From positions 682,001-746,000 of the forward strand of contig NC_026506.1 of assembly GCF_000182925.2 (NCBI RefSeq): DNA of 64,000 bases, written 5' to 3'. Made by a program: the position numbers and the translations under genes. Below, piece after piece: positions 1 through 9,081 of the stretch; positions within the stretch are counted from its first letter, which is position 1, and every line of letters starts with the position of its first letter. The DNA comes from Neurospora crassa OR74A. Its lineage: Eukaryota; Ascomycota; Sordariomycetes; Sordariales; Sordariaceae. The notes beneath the pieces are model-generated. The model made no database searches, had not been told where the DNA came from, and saw nothing but the letters and a program-made list of their open reading frames with translations.

Positions 1-431
1 AGCTGCCCAGTCGCAAACTGCGACCACTCAACAGTCCACCACAACTGCCCGTGCCTCGCAAGGAACTCCATCATCATCAACTCCGCCCGCTCTGCCCGGA
101 CCCATATCATCACACGCACGCGGACACCCAAAGTGTGGAGATTTTGCCTCCGCCCTTACCGTTCGCAGCTCCCGCCTCCCGTCCCAAGAAGTGCAACTCC
201 ACACCTGCAGTGCCCCCGGATTCCCCGTTCCAGTCAATCAGTCAGTCAATTGAGTAATCGGGGGTTGTACCTTACTGTCATCAACAACCCAACAACTTCA
301 AATCTTAACATTCGACTCGACCATCTGGCGGCACAACCCACCCCCGACTTGCCTTGTCGCAACTTCAACCTCGCCACCTCAACCTCCCGAAAATCGATCG
401 CGCACCACCGAAACCACCACAAACAACAAAA
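1..431 (+). promoter_or_regulatory. Upstream region and 5' leader of the complex I ESSS subunit gene
   Basis: No convincing gene is seen here. The stretch is C-rich with short repeated pieces such as tcagtcagtcaa near 235-250. It leads into an A-rich CAACAAAAATGCC start context at 432, so it most likely holds the promoter and leader of the following gene. Open frames here are GC-rich shadows without splice or codon support. Confidence 0.5.
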
Positions 432-1052
432 ATGCCAGCCCCCACGATCCTTCGCGCCGGCGCCCTCGCTTCCCGGCGCGCATTCAGCACCTCCCGCGCC
501 GTCCGCAGCGGCGGTGCCCCGCACTACGATCCCCCCAGCGGCTGGCTCTTTGGCGTCAGGCCGGGCGAGGAGTACAAGAGGGAAGGGTGGGAGATCCCCT
601 TCTTTTATGGGTTCTGCGGCAGCTTTGCTGTTGCCACGATTGCGTATGCTTTCAAGCCTGATACTTCGTAAGTTGCATTTATTCTTCATTTGCTTCTCTT
701 ATGCTGCGGTAGCTCGAGGGGGCTGGGACAAGGAAAGAGAGGGGCCGCAGGAAGAGAGGTGGGGTTGATTCTATGGATGTAGAGGGGATGGGACGGGATC
801 GTGAAATAGTGATGGGGAGGGGGATATCAGTAACTGCGAAGACTGCGAAGGGGGGTTTCAAGGACCGGAAGGATATGAGCTCTTCGGTTCGGGGTGGGGG
901 AGCTTCCGCAAGAAGATTCAAGTCTGGCTGTGTGGTCTGAGCAATACAGGCTAACATTACCCATCAACAGCATCCAAACGTGGGCTCTCGAAGAGGCTCG
1001 TCGCCGACTAGAGGCCGAGGGTATCCTCGAGGATCCGCACCCCGAGAAGTAA
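432..1052 (+). CDS. NADH:ubiquinone oxidoreductase (complex I) ESSS/NDUFB11-type subunit
   Basis: Two exons, 432-667 and 971-1052, are joined across a 303-nt intron (GTAAGT donor, gctaac branch, CAACAG acceptor) and encode 105 residues. The N-terminus (MPAPTILRAGALASRRAFST) is rich in Arg, Ser and Ala and lacks acids, as in a mitochondrial presequence. The core follows: PPSGWLFGVRPGEEYKREGW, then one hydrophobic segment (about residues 55-72). The short hydrophilic tail ends EDPHPEK. GWLFG...GEEYKREGWE followed by one membrane helix is typical of the ESSS family, an accessory subunit of the complex I membrane arm in the inner mitochondrial membrane. The start at 432 was chosen because it has a strong CAAAAATG context and begins the presequence. 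The long intron is unusual next to the 52-114 nt introns of most neighbours. Confidence 0.88.
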
Positions 1053-2126
1053 ACGTCAAAAAAGTGCCATGTTTTGTATCTGCGCCCATCAACCGCTTAT
1101 TCGTCAGCGTATACAAACATCAAGGAGAACAACACCAATAATCCAACGATTACCTTTTTTTCGGAATTTGGGATACTAGGAAATAGTCGAGTCGAGCCGC
1201 GAAACAGTCAAGACCAACAACGATAAAACAGTTAGCAACAGAAAAAACAATGAAAGTAGGGACCGGTTACACAGGACGGCCTTTTTACACCACCATCACC
1301 ACCACCACCACCACAAGTCTAGACGGATAAATGAGGGAGGGAGTTGAGAAAGCCATCAGGGTCTCGGGAAGACATGGTGTGAGTTGAGCGAAGGAGAGCG
1401 GGAAACAGGGATATTTAAAGGGAGGATCACTTTCTGGGCTGGGCTGGTCTGGGCTGCACTGCTTGAACGATGGAATTGATCATTTAAGAAAGAAACATAT
1501 ATTCCCCTTCCCCAACCCAACTTATCCTTTTCAACTGTATACATGTCGCTCTTTTGGTCAGGGCGGTAGGTTGCTTTTTCGGGTTGCAATATTATGTTTG
1601 CTTGTCTGTTGTACTAAAAGGGGGTTGTTGGGTGAATAGACTGAAGATGCGGATTTATTCTTGATAGACGGTGGTGGATTATCTGAAGCTGTTTTCTCCT
1701 CTTCACCACCACAGACCCCATAACAGTATAAATAGTAAGTGAGTACATGGAACTGGTGATGGTGATTGTTTCAAGACGACCTCGAGCGAAGCAAGGTCCC
1801 CTCCCTGGATGGGGCCGCCGGAGGCATCACCCTTACAGCCAGAGTAACGAAGGATAGAAATGCTGTGCACCTCGGCTTTTGCATCACCGGTGCAAGCACA
1901 AGGTTGAGATACCACAAGATTCGAAAGCTTGGTGGAATGGAAATTACAGGCTTCTTCATGAACTGGCCGAGTATCCATCTACCGCAAATCCCATGTCATA
2001 ACCCATTAAGTATATACAGGAACAACTTTCCGGATCTAACTGTTGCGTAAAAAAAATCTTTCGCTTAAATAAATCATTTTTTGTCTTCCCTCGTAACCCA
2101 GTTGGCTCAGATATCTAGTGCATAAT
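1053..2126. other. Convergent 3' flanks, no gene seen
   Basis: This interval lies between the stop codons of the complex I gene (+) and the aminotransferase gene (-). It holds a CACCATCACC-type run near 1289-1316 and A-rich tracts, consistent with 3' untranslated and polyadenylation regions. Open frames of up to 94 codons occur on both strands but show no domain, no good start context and no splice partner. Confidence 0.5.
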
Positions 2127-3410
2127 CTACTCGCAAACATAGCTCCACTCATGCTCCTCATCACCATACTGCCTGGCCTCCATCCAGTTCTTGACCTGCA
2201 TCGTAAGCTCACCCGACTCCTCCTCGGGCTTAAGACCGCAGTTGACGAGCTGGCCCTTCCAGCTGATGGAGCGGACGGGGCTCACAATAGCAGCAGTACC
2301 GGCGCCGAAAGCCTCAATCAGACGGCCCTCGTTCGCCGCCTCGGCAAGCTCCTTCATGGTGAACTTGCGCTCCTCGATCTTCCAGCCCTCAGGCGCCAGC
2401 TTCTCGCGAGCCAGCGCGAGGACGGAATCACGCGTGACGCCCTCGAGGATGGTGCCGTCGAGCGGCGCAGTGACCAGGGTCTTCTGGCCCGTCTTCTTGT
2501 CCTTGATGGCCACAAAGAAGTTCATGGTGCCGACCTCGGTGACGTACTCCTCCTCGCCAAACAGCCACAGGTTCTGCTGGAATCCACGGCTCATAGCCTC
2601 GACTTGGGGCACGATGCAGGGGGCGTAGTTGGCGCCGAGCTTCTTGTCGCCGACACCGCCGGGCCAGGCGCGCACGGCGTAGTCGGTCGCCTCGAGCGAG
2701 ACGGCCTTGAAGCCCGTGGGGTAGTAAGGGCCGACGGGGGAGGCGATGACGTAGAGCAGGGCGGAGCCGGGAGGGCCGACGCCAAGCGTCTTTTGGGTGC
2801 CGATCATGGTCGGGCGCAGGTACAGCGAGTAGCCGCGCTGCTCGGGGATGAAGCGGCTGTCGAGCTTGACCAGCTTGGCGATCAGGTCGATCAGGGCGGG
2901 CGAGTCGAAGGTGGGCAGAGCAATGCGGGCGGCCGACTTGTTGAAGCGCGCCATGTTCTTGTCGGGGCGGAAGAGGCGGATCTTGCCGGCCTTGTCCTTG
3001 TAGGCCTTCATGCCCTCGAAGCACTCAAAGGCGTAGTGGAAGACGCAGGTGGCGGGGTCGAGCGAGAGGTTCTGGTAGGGCTTGATCTCGGGCGCGTTCC
3101 AGCCGTTCTCCTTGGTCCATTCGATGGTGAGCATGTGGTCTGGTGTGGCACGAAAGTTAGTCAAAGCTGATTGCGCATTTTTGGAGGGGAGGTTTTGGAC
3201 AGTACCAGTGAAGTTGCGACCGAAGACGAGCTCCTCGGGCTTCAAGAGGCCCTTGGGCTGGGTGGTCTTCTCGACCTTGAGCTTGGAAGGGTTGATGTCG
3301 GCAGTGCCAGTGGCAGCGCTGTACTGGCGGGCAGCAGTGGCGGAGAAGGCACCGAAGCATGGCCTCGCGGGCTGGAAGGCCGCAGCCCTGCGGAGGGAGG
3401 TGCGGAACAT
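2127..3410 (-). CDS. BAT1: Branched-chain amino acid aminotransferase, mitochondrial (BCAT)
   Basis: Exons 3410-3206 and 3139-2127 flank a 66-nt intron (donor GTACTG, branch GACTAAC, acceptor CACCAG), giving 405 residues. It transfers the amino group between Leu, Ile or Val and 2-oxoglutarate, the last step of branched-chain synthesis and the first of their breakdown, using PLP. It is fold-type IV. Visible marks are a basic presequence (MFRTSLRRAAAFQPARP), the join FTDHMLTIEW made by splicing, YLRPTMIGTQ, the PLP-lysine region GGVGDKKLGANYAP, and the class IV signature EVGTMNFFVAI. The presequence points to the mitochondrial matrix, as in yeast Bat1. The intron is a multiple of three without a stop, so the unspliced frame stays open and could be mistaken for a 427-residue protein. 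It is divergent from the SCY1 gene over 1.3 kb. Confidence 0.95.
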   Translation of the reverse strand: MFRTSLRRAAAFQPARPCFGAFSATAARQYSAATGTADINPSKLKVEKTTQPKGLLKPEELVFGRNFTGTVQNLPSKNAQSALTNFRATPDHMLTIEWTKENGWNAPEIKPYQNLSLDPATCVFHYAFECFEGMKAYKDKAGKIRLFRPDKNMARFNKSAARIALPTFDSPALIDLIAKLVKLDSRFIPEQRGYSLYLRPTMIGTQKTLGVGPPGSALLYVIASPVGPYYPTGFKAVSLEATDYAVRAWPGGVGDKKLGANYAPCIVPQVEAMSRGFQQNLWLFGEEEYVTEVGTMNFFVAIKDKKTGQKTLVTAPLDGTILEGVTRDSVLALAREKLAPEGWKIEERKFTMKELAEAANEGRLIEAFGAGTAAIVSPVRSISWKGQLVNCGLKPEEESGELTMQVKNWMEARQYGDEEHEWSYVCE

Positions 3411-4722
3411 TTTTGGTGATGTGTGGTGTTTGGTGTTTTGGTGGTTTAGGTTTGGGTATCAAAGGCTGGAAATAACAAGTCGTCTAGTCTAAATACAAAA
3501 AGGACTAAAGTGGATATGGTAGAAAAAAAAAAATAAAGGACAAAGAGATCAGTGATGACTTCTTCGACTCGGACCCGGGACCAGATGATTATCTAGAGGA
3601 AGGACAGAGGACGGACGGACTGGACAGTAATATCTACCTATTTACACTACACACTGCTCGTACGTAAGAGTCAGTCCGTCAGTCAGACCGCCCAACCTAG
3701 ATTCCCGCGCACGGCGCAAAGTGGACGAAAGTGGACGACAGCAATGTTGGGAACAAGGGACCATCGGAGGGCGATCGGAGCTCTGACTTGGGGCCAATTG
3801 ACCCAATCACGACTCCCCAATATCATGCTGTTCCCGACAAGCCCGCCCCATGCCGCCGCTAACCATGACCATGTCGCCCACGGAGTCATTTGAGGTCTCG
3901 ACTCGGTGTGTTAACCGTGTTCCAGAACACATCTGCTGCGCCCCGCAAAATGCCCCCCTTGATTGCAGCAGGTGGGGTGTAGCTCCCTAACATATTTCAC
4001 CGCCCTCGGGGTTCAAAGTCGCGAGGCCGTGAACTGCCCGTGAGGTGTGAGCGTGAGCTCCCCGCCCGCTGTCCCGTCATCGCTGTCATTGCCGCCGTCT
4101 TCCAGGCTTCCCCCCCTGAGGTCATCTTATCATTCATTCCCTTCGTTCTTATCGACTTCAGCCTTACCACCAAGTGACACCAGCACCACTGTCTCCCGAC
4201 TGGCGATTGGGCTTTGGGCGCAGTTACACTGGGCTGTACCTAAGGAGGAGGCCAAGCTTGCGCCGAAACGTGACTTGTAACAGGAACTTGTACTGCCTTG
4301 TGCCGTCTTCCGGACCCTTCATTGTTATTCGAAGCAACCAACATCGGTTGGCGGTCGACTATTCCAACATTGTTCAGCTGGGACGGGCTTGCTTTGGTAT
4401 CTGATCTGTTAGTGGAGGGATCTGTAAACCATCAACTGCTATAGGTACGAATCACATCACTCCGTAAATGGAAGTCCAGTCAATTAGATAATGAGAATCT
4501 CCATTTCCAACGACTCTCCGCCTTTGCCTTTTCTTCTTCCTTTGCCTTTCTTGTTCGATCCTCATCTTCCCATTGCGCGCGCGCCAATGGATACAAAGAA
4601 ACGGTGACCGGGAATTTCGACCCTAATTGAAAGTTTCAGCTCCAGTAGCCAAACCCCCCGAAAGCCACCCAGCGCAAACTATCCACCGAAACCTCGAACT
4701 CCCCCGACCGATTACCTAGACC
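3411..4722. promoter_or_regulatory. Divergent promoter between BCAT (-) and SCY1 (+)
   Basis: No gene is seen. The interval must carry both promoters. Two copies of GAGTCA (TGACTC on the other strand) lie at 3668-3673 and 3883-3888. They match six of seven bases of the TGA(C/G)TCA site of the Gcn4/CPC-1 amino-acid control factor, which would fit an aminotransferase gene, but six-base matches are common by chance. A purine-rich run follows the aminotransferase start near 3520-3545, and pyrimidine-rich DNA at 4500-4575 precedes the SCY1 leader. Confidence 0.45.
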
Positions 4723-7700
4723 ATGGCCCTCGCCGGCGTCTTCAAGTCGCTCGGCGCGACCAACATCAACTCCAACTACAGCATATCTTCCACCCTCACG
4801 ACGACGGCCGGACCATGGAAGATCTACCCGGCCAAGAAGAAGTCCACCGGCAAGGAGTACTCGGTCTTTGTCTTCGATAGGAAGATACTCGACGCGCACA
4901 GCAAGGACCTCAGCCGGTCCAGCGCCGCCGGCTTTAAGAAGGTGGTGGAAGAGGTGGTTGAACGGCTGAAAAAGGAGGCCTCTTCGCTGGCCAGGCTACG
5001 ACATCCCGCCATTCTGGAACTCGTCGAACCGGTGGAGGAAACCAGAGGCGGTGGCCTACAATTCGTCACGGAACCAGTAACAACATCACTCGCGGCAGTA
5101 TTACAAGAGAAGGACGACCAGGAACGAAATGGCGTCGGTGGCCGATCAAGTCGCTATGTCAGAGAGGAACCTGACGGCACCCGGAGGCGGCGCGAGGTGG
5201 AAATAGACGAGCTGGAGTATCAGAAGGGCTTGCTACAAGTCAGCAAAGCCTTGGAGTTCCTACACGAGAATGCCGGACTGGTCCACGGCAACCTCACTCC
5301 AGATGCTATTCTTATTAATGCCAAGGTGAGTAGCCTCCGTTTGGCCCTCGAATATGGCTTGCGCTGACCCCGTACAGTCAGACTGGAAGGTCAGCGGCCT
5401 CGCCTTCTGCAGTCCTCAACAAGATTCGGACAAGCCGACATCGATACAACCCATCAGTCTGGCAGAGGTCCTGCATTATGAGCCCAGGTTACCTCGGACC
5501 GTCCAGATGAACCTCGACTATACCTCCCCCGACTTTGTCCTCGACAACAATCTGACATCCTCGGCCGACATGTTTTCATTGGGCCTACTGTGCGTATCTC
5601 TATACAATTCGCCCCACCGGTCACCATTGGAGTGCAACTCGAGTTTGTCCGCCTATAAAAGGCACTTCCAGTCGTCACAGGGCGTGCCATCGTCAACCAA
5701 CAACTACCTCTGCTCCCGCGAACTACCGAAAGAGCTGGCCAACCATGTCTTACCAAGGCTTATCACGCGAAGACCGGCCACCCGGATGACGGCCAAGGAA
5801 TTTCAGCAGAGCGAGTACTTTAACAACATCATGGTCAAGACTCTTCGCTTCTTGGACACCTTCCCGGCCAAGACGCCCAACGAGAAGCAGGCCTTCTTGA
5901 GAGGCCTGATCAAAGTCCTACCCGACTTTCCCAACTCGGTAATGGAGAAGAAGATTCTTCCGGGCTTGCTTGAAGAGATGAAGGATAAGGAGCTTATCTC
6001 TCTGATTCTCCATAACATCTTCAAGATCATCGAGCTTCTGCCGTCCACGGCTGGCAAGAGAGCTTTTGGAGACCGAGTGCGGCCGGTTATCAAGGAGATC
6101 TTTGTCACCAATGCAAAGCAGGCACAGGAAAGGGATCCTGCTAGGGATGCGGGTTTGATCATCATCATTGAGCAGCTACCTGTGATTGTTGCTGCATGTC
6201 CCGGAAAGGGGTTCAAAGATGGTAAGCTCTTCCAGCTTCATATGGTGTTTGAACTATCAACTGACATCACTAGACATCCTCCCCATTATCTTCGCCGCCC
6301 TCGAGTCCCCAACCCCCGTCCTAGTCGGTGCAGCACTTCAGTGCCTCCCAAGCGTCCTCCCAGTCCTCGACTTTAGCACCATCAAGAACGAGCTCTTCCC
6401 CGTAGTCGCCATGATCTTCAGCAAAACCAACAGTCTCGCCATCAAAGTCCGCGGTCTCCAAGCCTTTGTTGTTCTCTGCGGTGGCTCCACTGACCCTTTA
6501 GCAAACAACGACGGCCTCGACGGACTCGGTCCCTCCGACAGAAAACCTGCGTCTAGCTCTAGTGCACTAGACAAGTTTACCATGCAGGAGAAGATTGTGC
6601 CCCTAATCAAGGCCATCAAAACCAAGGAACCGGCCGTTATGATTGCCGCCCTCAACGTCCTGCGCATTGTGGGCAAGGTAGCTGACGCCGACTTTGTGGC
6701 TATGGACATCTTGCCCATATTGTGGGCAATGAGTCTAACGCCCTTGCTTGACCTCAAACAATTCCAGTCATTCATGGATCTCATCAAGAGCCTGTCCAAA
6801 CGGGTAGAAGACGAACAAACCAAGAAGCTCCAGGAGCTCAACGGCGGTAACACCTCTGGTCCAGCAGAGGACTTTATGTCTCTAGGCGGGCTATCCAGTT
6901 CCTCAGCTCTAGACACGAACGGGACATCAGCCAATGACTTCGCGGCCCTAGTCGGCGGCGGCGGTAACACTAACAACACCAGCCCGCTTGACTCCGGCGG
7001 ATGGGACAACGTCCTAACTTCCAGCTCCAACAAACCCGTAACCTCCCCCAGCATCCGTTCTGGCACTGGCACCGGCCGCTCAACCCCCGCCGCAACCTTT
7101 TCCTGGTCCTCCGCTCCTCCCGCCGCCGCTCCCTCCACAACGCTAAAGCCCCAAACCACTGGCTCCAACTTCCGCACCGTCACTCCCGATCTCAACTCCT
7201 TCCAGCCTCTTACCCCCCAATCCACTCAATTCTCTCAACCGCTTCAACCTACCCCTTCCACAATCACCTCCCCAACAGGAGGAACGGGTATCAACTGGGG
7301 CGCGGCCACGCAATCACAAGCACAAGTGAACCCTTGGTCGTCATCGACCCCCACATCGACCGTCACTTCTCCCTCTATCGCTCCGCCAACGAGCGCCTTT
7401 GGAGGTATGAACCTCGGCCAGTTATCCAGCACTTCTCGAACCAGCTCTTCCTTTTCGTTACAACCGCCACCATCAGCTTCGGCTTCATCAGTCTCAACAC
7501 CTGGATTTGGTGGCTCAGGGACTGGTGGGTTCAGTCTAGCACCGCCACCCAAGGCTCCCCCTGCGCAGAGCAGCACGCCGACAACAACAACGACTTCTTG
7601 GGGGAGCGGGTCCGGGTCGTTTGGGAACTTGAGCCTGGGAAGTATTAATAATGGTGCTAATAGCATGGGGAACATGATGGCTGCAAAGAATAATACGGGT

Positions 7701-7874
7701 AGTATGGGGTCTGGGTTTGGTGGGATGGGAGGTATGGGAATGATGCAGCCTCTTCAACCGCAATCATCGGGTTGGGGGACACCATTACAGCCTCAACAGA
7801 CACAATCACAGCAGCAGCAGCAGCAGCAGCAACAGAACAAGTCAGGGTTGGATAAGTACGAGAGTTTACTGTGA
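4723..7874 (+). CDS. SCY1: SCY1-like (SCYL2/Ppk32 type) pseudokinase of membrane traffic
   Basis: Exons 4723-5325, 5378-6221 and 6274-7874 are joined across two 52-nt introns and encode 1015 residues. A kinase-like domain (about residues 30-320) is followed by HEAT-type helical repeats (about 360-600), then a Ser/Thr/Pro/Gly/Asn-rich tail with a glutamine run near 990-1000 and the end DKYESLL. The catalytic loop reads LVHGNLTPDAILIN where active kinases have HRDLKPxN, so the catalytic Asp is Asn. The DFG position reads KVSGLAF. It is therefore probably a pseudokinase. The family acts as an adaptor for clathrin-coated vesicles and endosome/Golgi traffic. The second join, GFKD|DILPIIFAALESP, restores the frame through the HEAT region. 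The start at 4723 follows CTAGACC and opens the conserved MALAGVFKSLGATNINSNY. Confidence 0.92.
7809..7840 (+). repeat. CAG/CAA run coding for polyglutamine in SCY1
   Basis: Seven or eight CAG codons, then CAA-CAG, encode the glutamine tract just before the conserved C-terminal DKYESLL. It is an in-frame trinucleotide run likely to vary in length between strains. Confidence 0.85.
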
Positions 7875-8103
7875 GCGAAGACTCAAAGAGAGCAGGTATA
7901 GTCACACGAGAAGTGGCCAAAAGGGGAGGTTAACTAGTCAAGGGGACGTCGAGCCAAAAGCTTATGTATAGTTTATACTGTTCGAGAACCATACTACAAC
8001 TAATGCATACATACACACCCAACCGCCATTGAATATTCTACCAAGTTATTATTGCTCGCGATGGTGCTTCAACCAGCTATCTGGAACGTAGTCACACAAC
8101 AAC

Positions 8104-8118
8104 CAAAAAAGAAAAAGA
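8104..8118 (-). terminator. Pol III terminator of the 5S rRNA gene
   Basis: Read on the minus strand, the 3' end of the 5S gene is followed by TTTC, then T5 (8116-8112), C, and T6 (8110-8105). Runs of four or more T on the non-template strand stop RNA polymerase III. Confidence 0.8.
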
Positions 8119-8119
8119 A

Positions 8120-8238
8120 ACATACAACACCAGGGATTCGCTGGTCGTCACCGACCCAACTGCTAGTCTGGCCCTCACTGGTTTATCTATGGGAGAGCGG
8201 ACGGGATCCCGAGTTTTCCAGTGGGTATGGTCGTATGT
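8120..8238 (-). rRNA. 5S ribosomal RNA, dispersed single copy
   Basis: The minus strand starts ACATACGACCATACCCAC, continues through ACTCGGGATCCCGTCCGCTC, GTTGGGTCGGTGACGACCAG and CGAATCCC, and ends GTTGTATG. The ends pair as 5S helix I (CATAC with GTATG). Length is about 119 nt, the normal 5S size, and the sequence agrees with published Neurospora 5S RNA as I remember it. The conserved GATCCCGTCCGCTC and CAGCGAATCCC segments lie where the internal control region belongs. Neurospora is known for about a hundred 5S genes scattered singly through the genome instead of being tandem in rDNA. This one lies between the convergent SCY1 and AIM21 genes. Confidence 0.96.
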
Positions 8239-8260
8239 GAAAGTATGAAACGGAGTTTGC

Positions 8261-8267
8261 TAATATA
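8261..8267 (-). promoter_or_regulatory. TATA-like element upstream of the 5S rRNA gene
   Basis: TATATTA on the minus strand lies at about -29 to -23 from the 5S 5' end at 8238. Neurospora 5S genes are known to need an upstream TATA-type box near -29 as well as internal sequences, so position and sequence both fit. Confidence 0.7.
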
Positions 8268-8490
8268 AACAAAGGCTGAATTGTTATTTTTCGCAGAAAG
8301 TCGACATCTCGACATTTCGAAACTCACTTGCGCGATTCAGGCAAGGACATTGGTCAACATGCACAACGTTCTCAAACCCAAGCGGGTTCAACCAGTAGTA
8401 AGATAATTCAAACGAAATCAAGTAAACAAAGTAGTAACTTCATCATTACGCTAGCCAGCAGCAGTCTTGATAAAAAATCTCAACAGCACC

Positions 8491-9042
8491 ATGCGGGAGA
8501 AGGTCCCTGAAGGAATTTGGTATTGCCGTATGACGGAGGTTTTGGTCTTTTTGTGGGCAGTTGTGGTAGTTGTAGTTTCCTGGACGTCGGTTGGTCTTTG
8601 CTTACATCAAGAGTTTGTATACACCTCCCCGAAGGTCCCAAAGGAGTACAGCGAGATCAATATCAACCTTGACGCGGAAAAGGTTCCACCAGATGAGGAT
8701 TCAGAACATCTTACTTCTCCTCTCTTGTCTTGCAACTGCCATGGGCATAGGGAACTTGCCTCTCAACATGATGTTTATAAAGGTCTACAAAAGCACCCCG
8801 AACACGAACAGGAAGAGAGATCAAACAATGTAAAGGAGGTCAAGGTAAATGAAACCCTTTTATATTCAACCCTCCTTCAAAGTACTGGAAAGCCAAAAAC
8901 AAAGCTGACGGCGCTAAAGCATAAAAATAAAGCATTGATTAGACACTCTCTATTAACCACCTTCCACGATGCCTTGCCTTGTGTTTCTTTCTTTTCAAGT
9001 GATAGACCACACAAACACACACAGCAGAAACCTGGCTTCTAA
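8491..9042 (+). CDS. Hypothetical open frame with one hydrophobic segment, doubtful gene
   Basis: An ATG frame of 183 codons starts MREKVPEGIWYCRMTEVLVF. It has one strongly hydrophobic stretch (about residues 15-40, with VVVVVV) that could be a signal anchor, then an acidic middle (DAEKVPPDEDSEH) and a Lys/His-rich end. I recognise no family. It lies between the 5S gene and the 3' end of AIM21 (stop at 9082), running toward AIM21, so it could equally be the antisense of the AIM21 3' untranslated region. Codon choice is more A/T-rich than in the neighbouring genes, which argues against a real gene. Confidence 0.2.
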   Translation: MREKVPEGIWYCRMTEVLVFLWAVVVVVVSWTSVGLCLHQEFVYTSPKVPKEYSEININLDAEKVPPDEDSEHLTSPLLSCNCHGHRELASQHDVYKGLQKHPEHEQEERSNNVKEVKVNETLLYSTLLQSTGKPKTKLTALKHKNKALIRHSLLTTFHDALPCVSFFSSDRPHKHTQQKPGF

Positions 9043-9081
9043 TCAACCACTCACGCCCAAGCTTAGGGTTAAAGCTCAAGC

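Noticed and set aside
2118-3170. 350-codon plus-strand frame opposite the aminotransferase
   Set aside because: It is the antisense shadow of a GC-rich gene; the minus-strand protein is clearly the real one.
3966-3990. GGGGTTCAAAGTC resembling a tRNA B box
   Set aside because: No A box, no acceptor stem, and the loop around it does not fold as a T-arm. No tRNA was found anywhere in the window.
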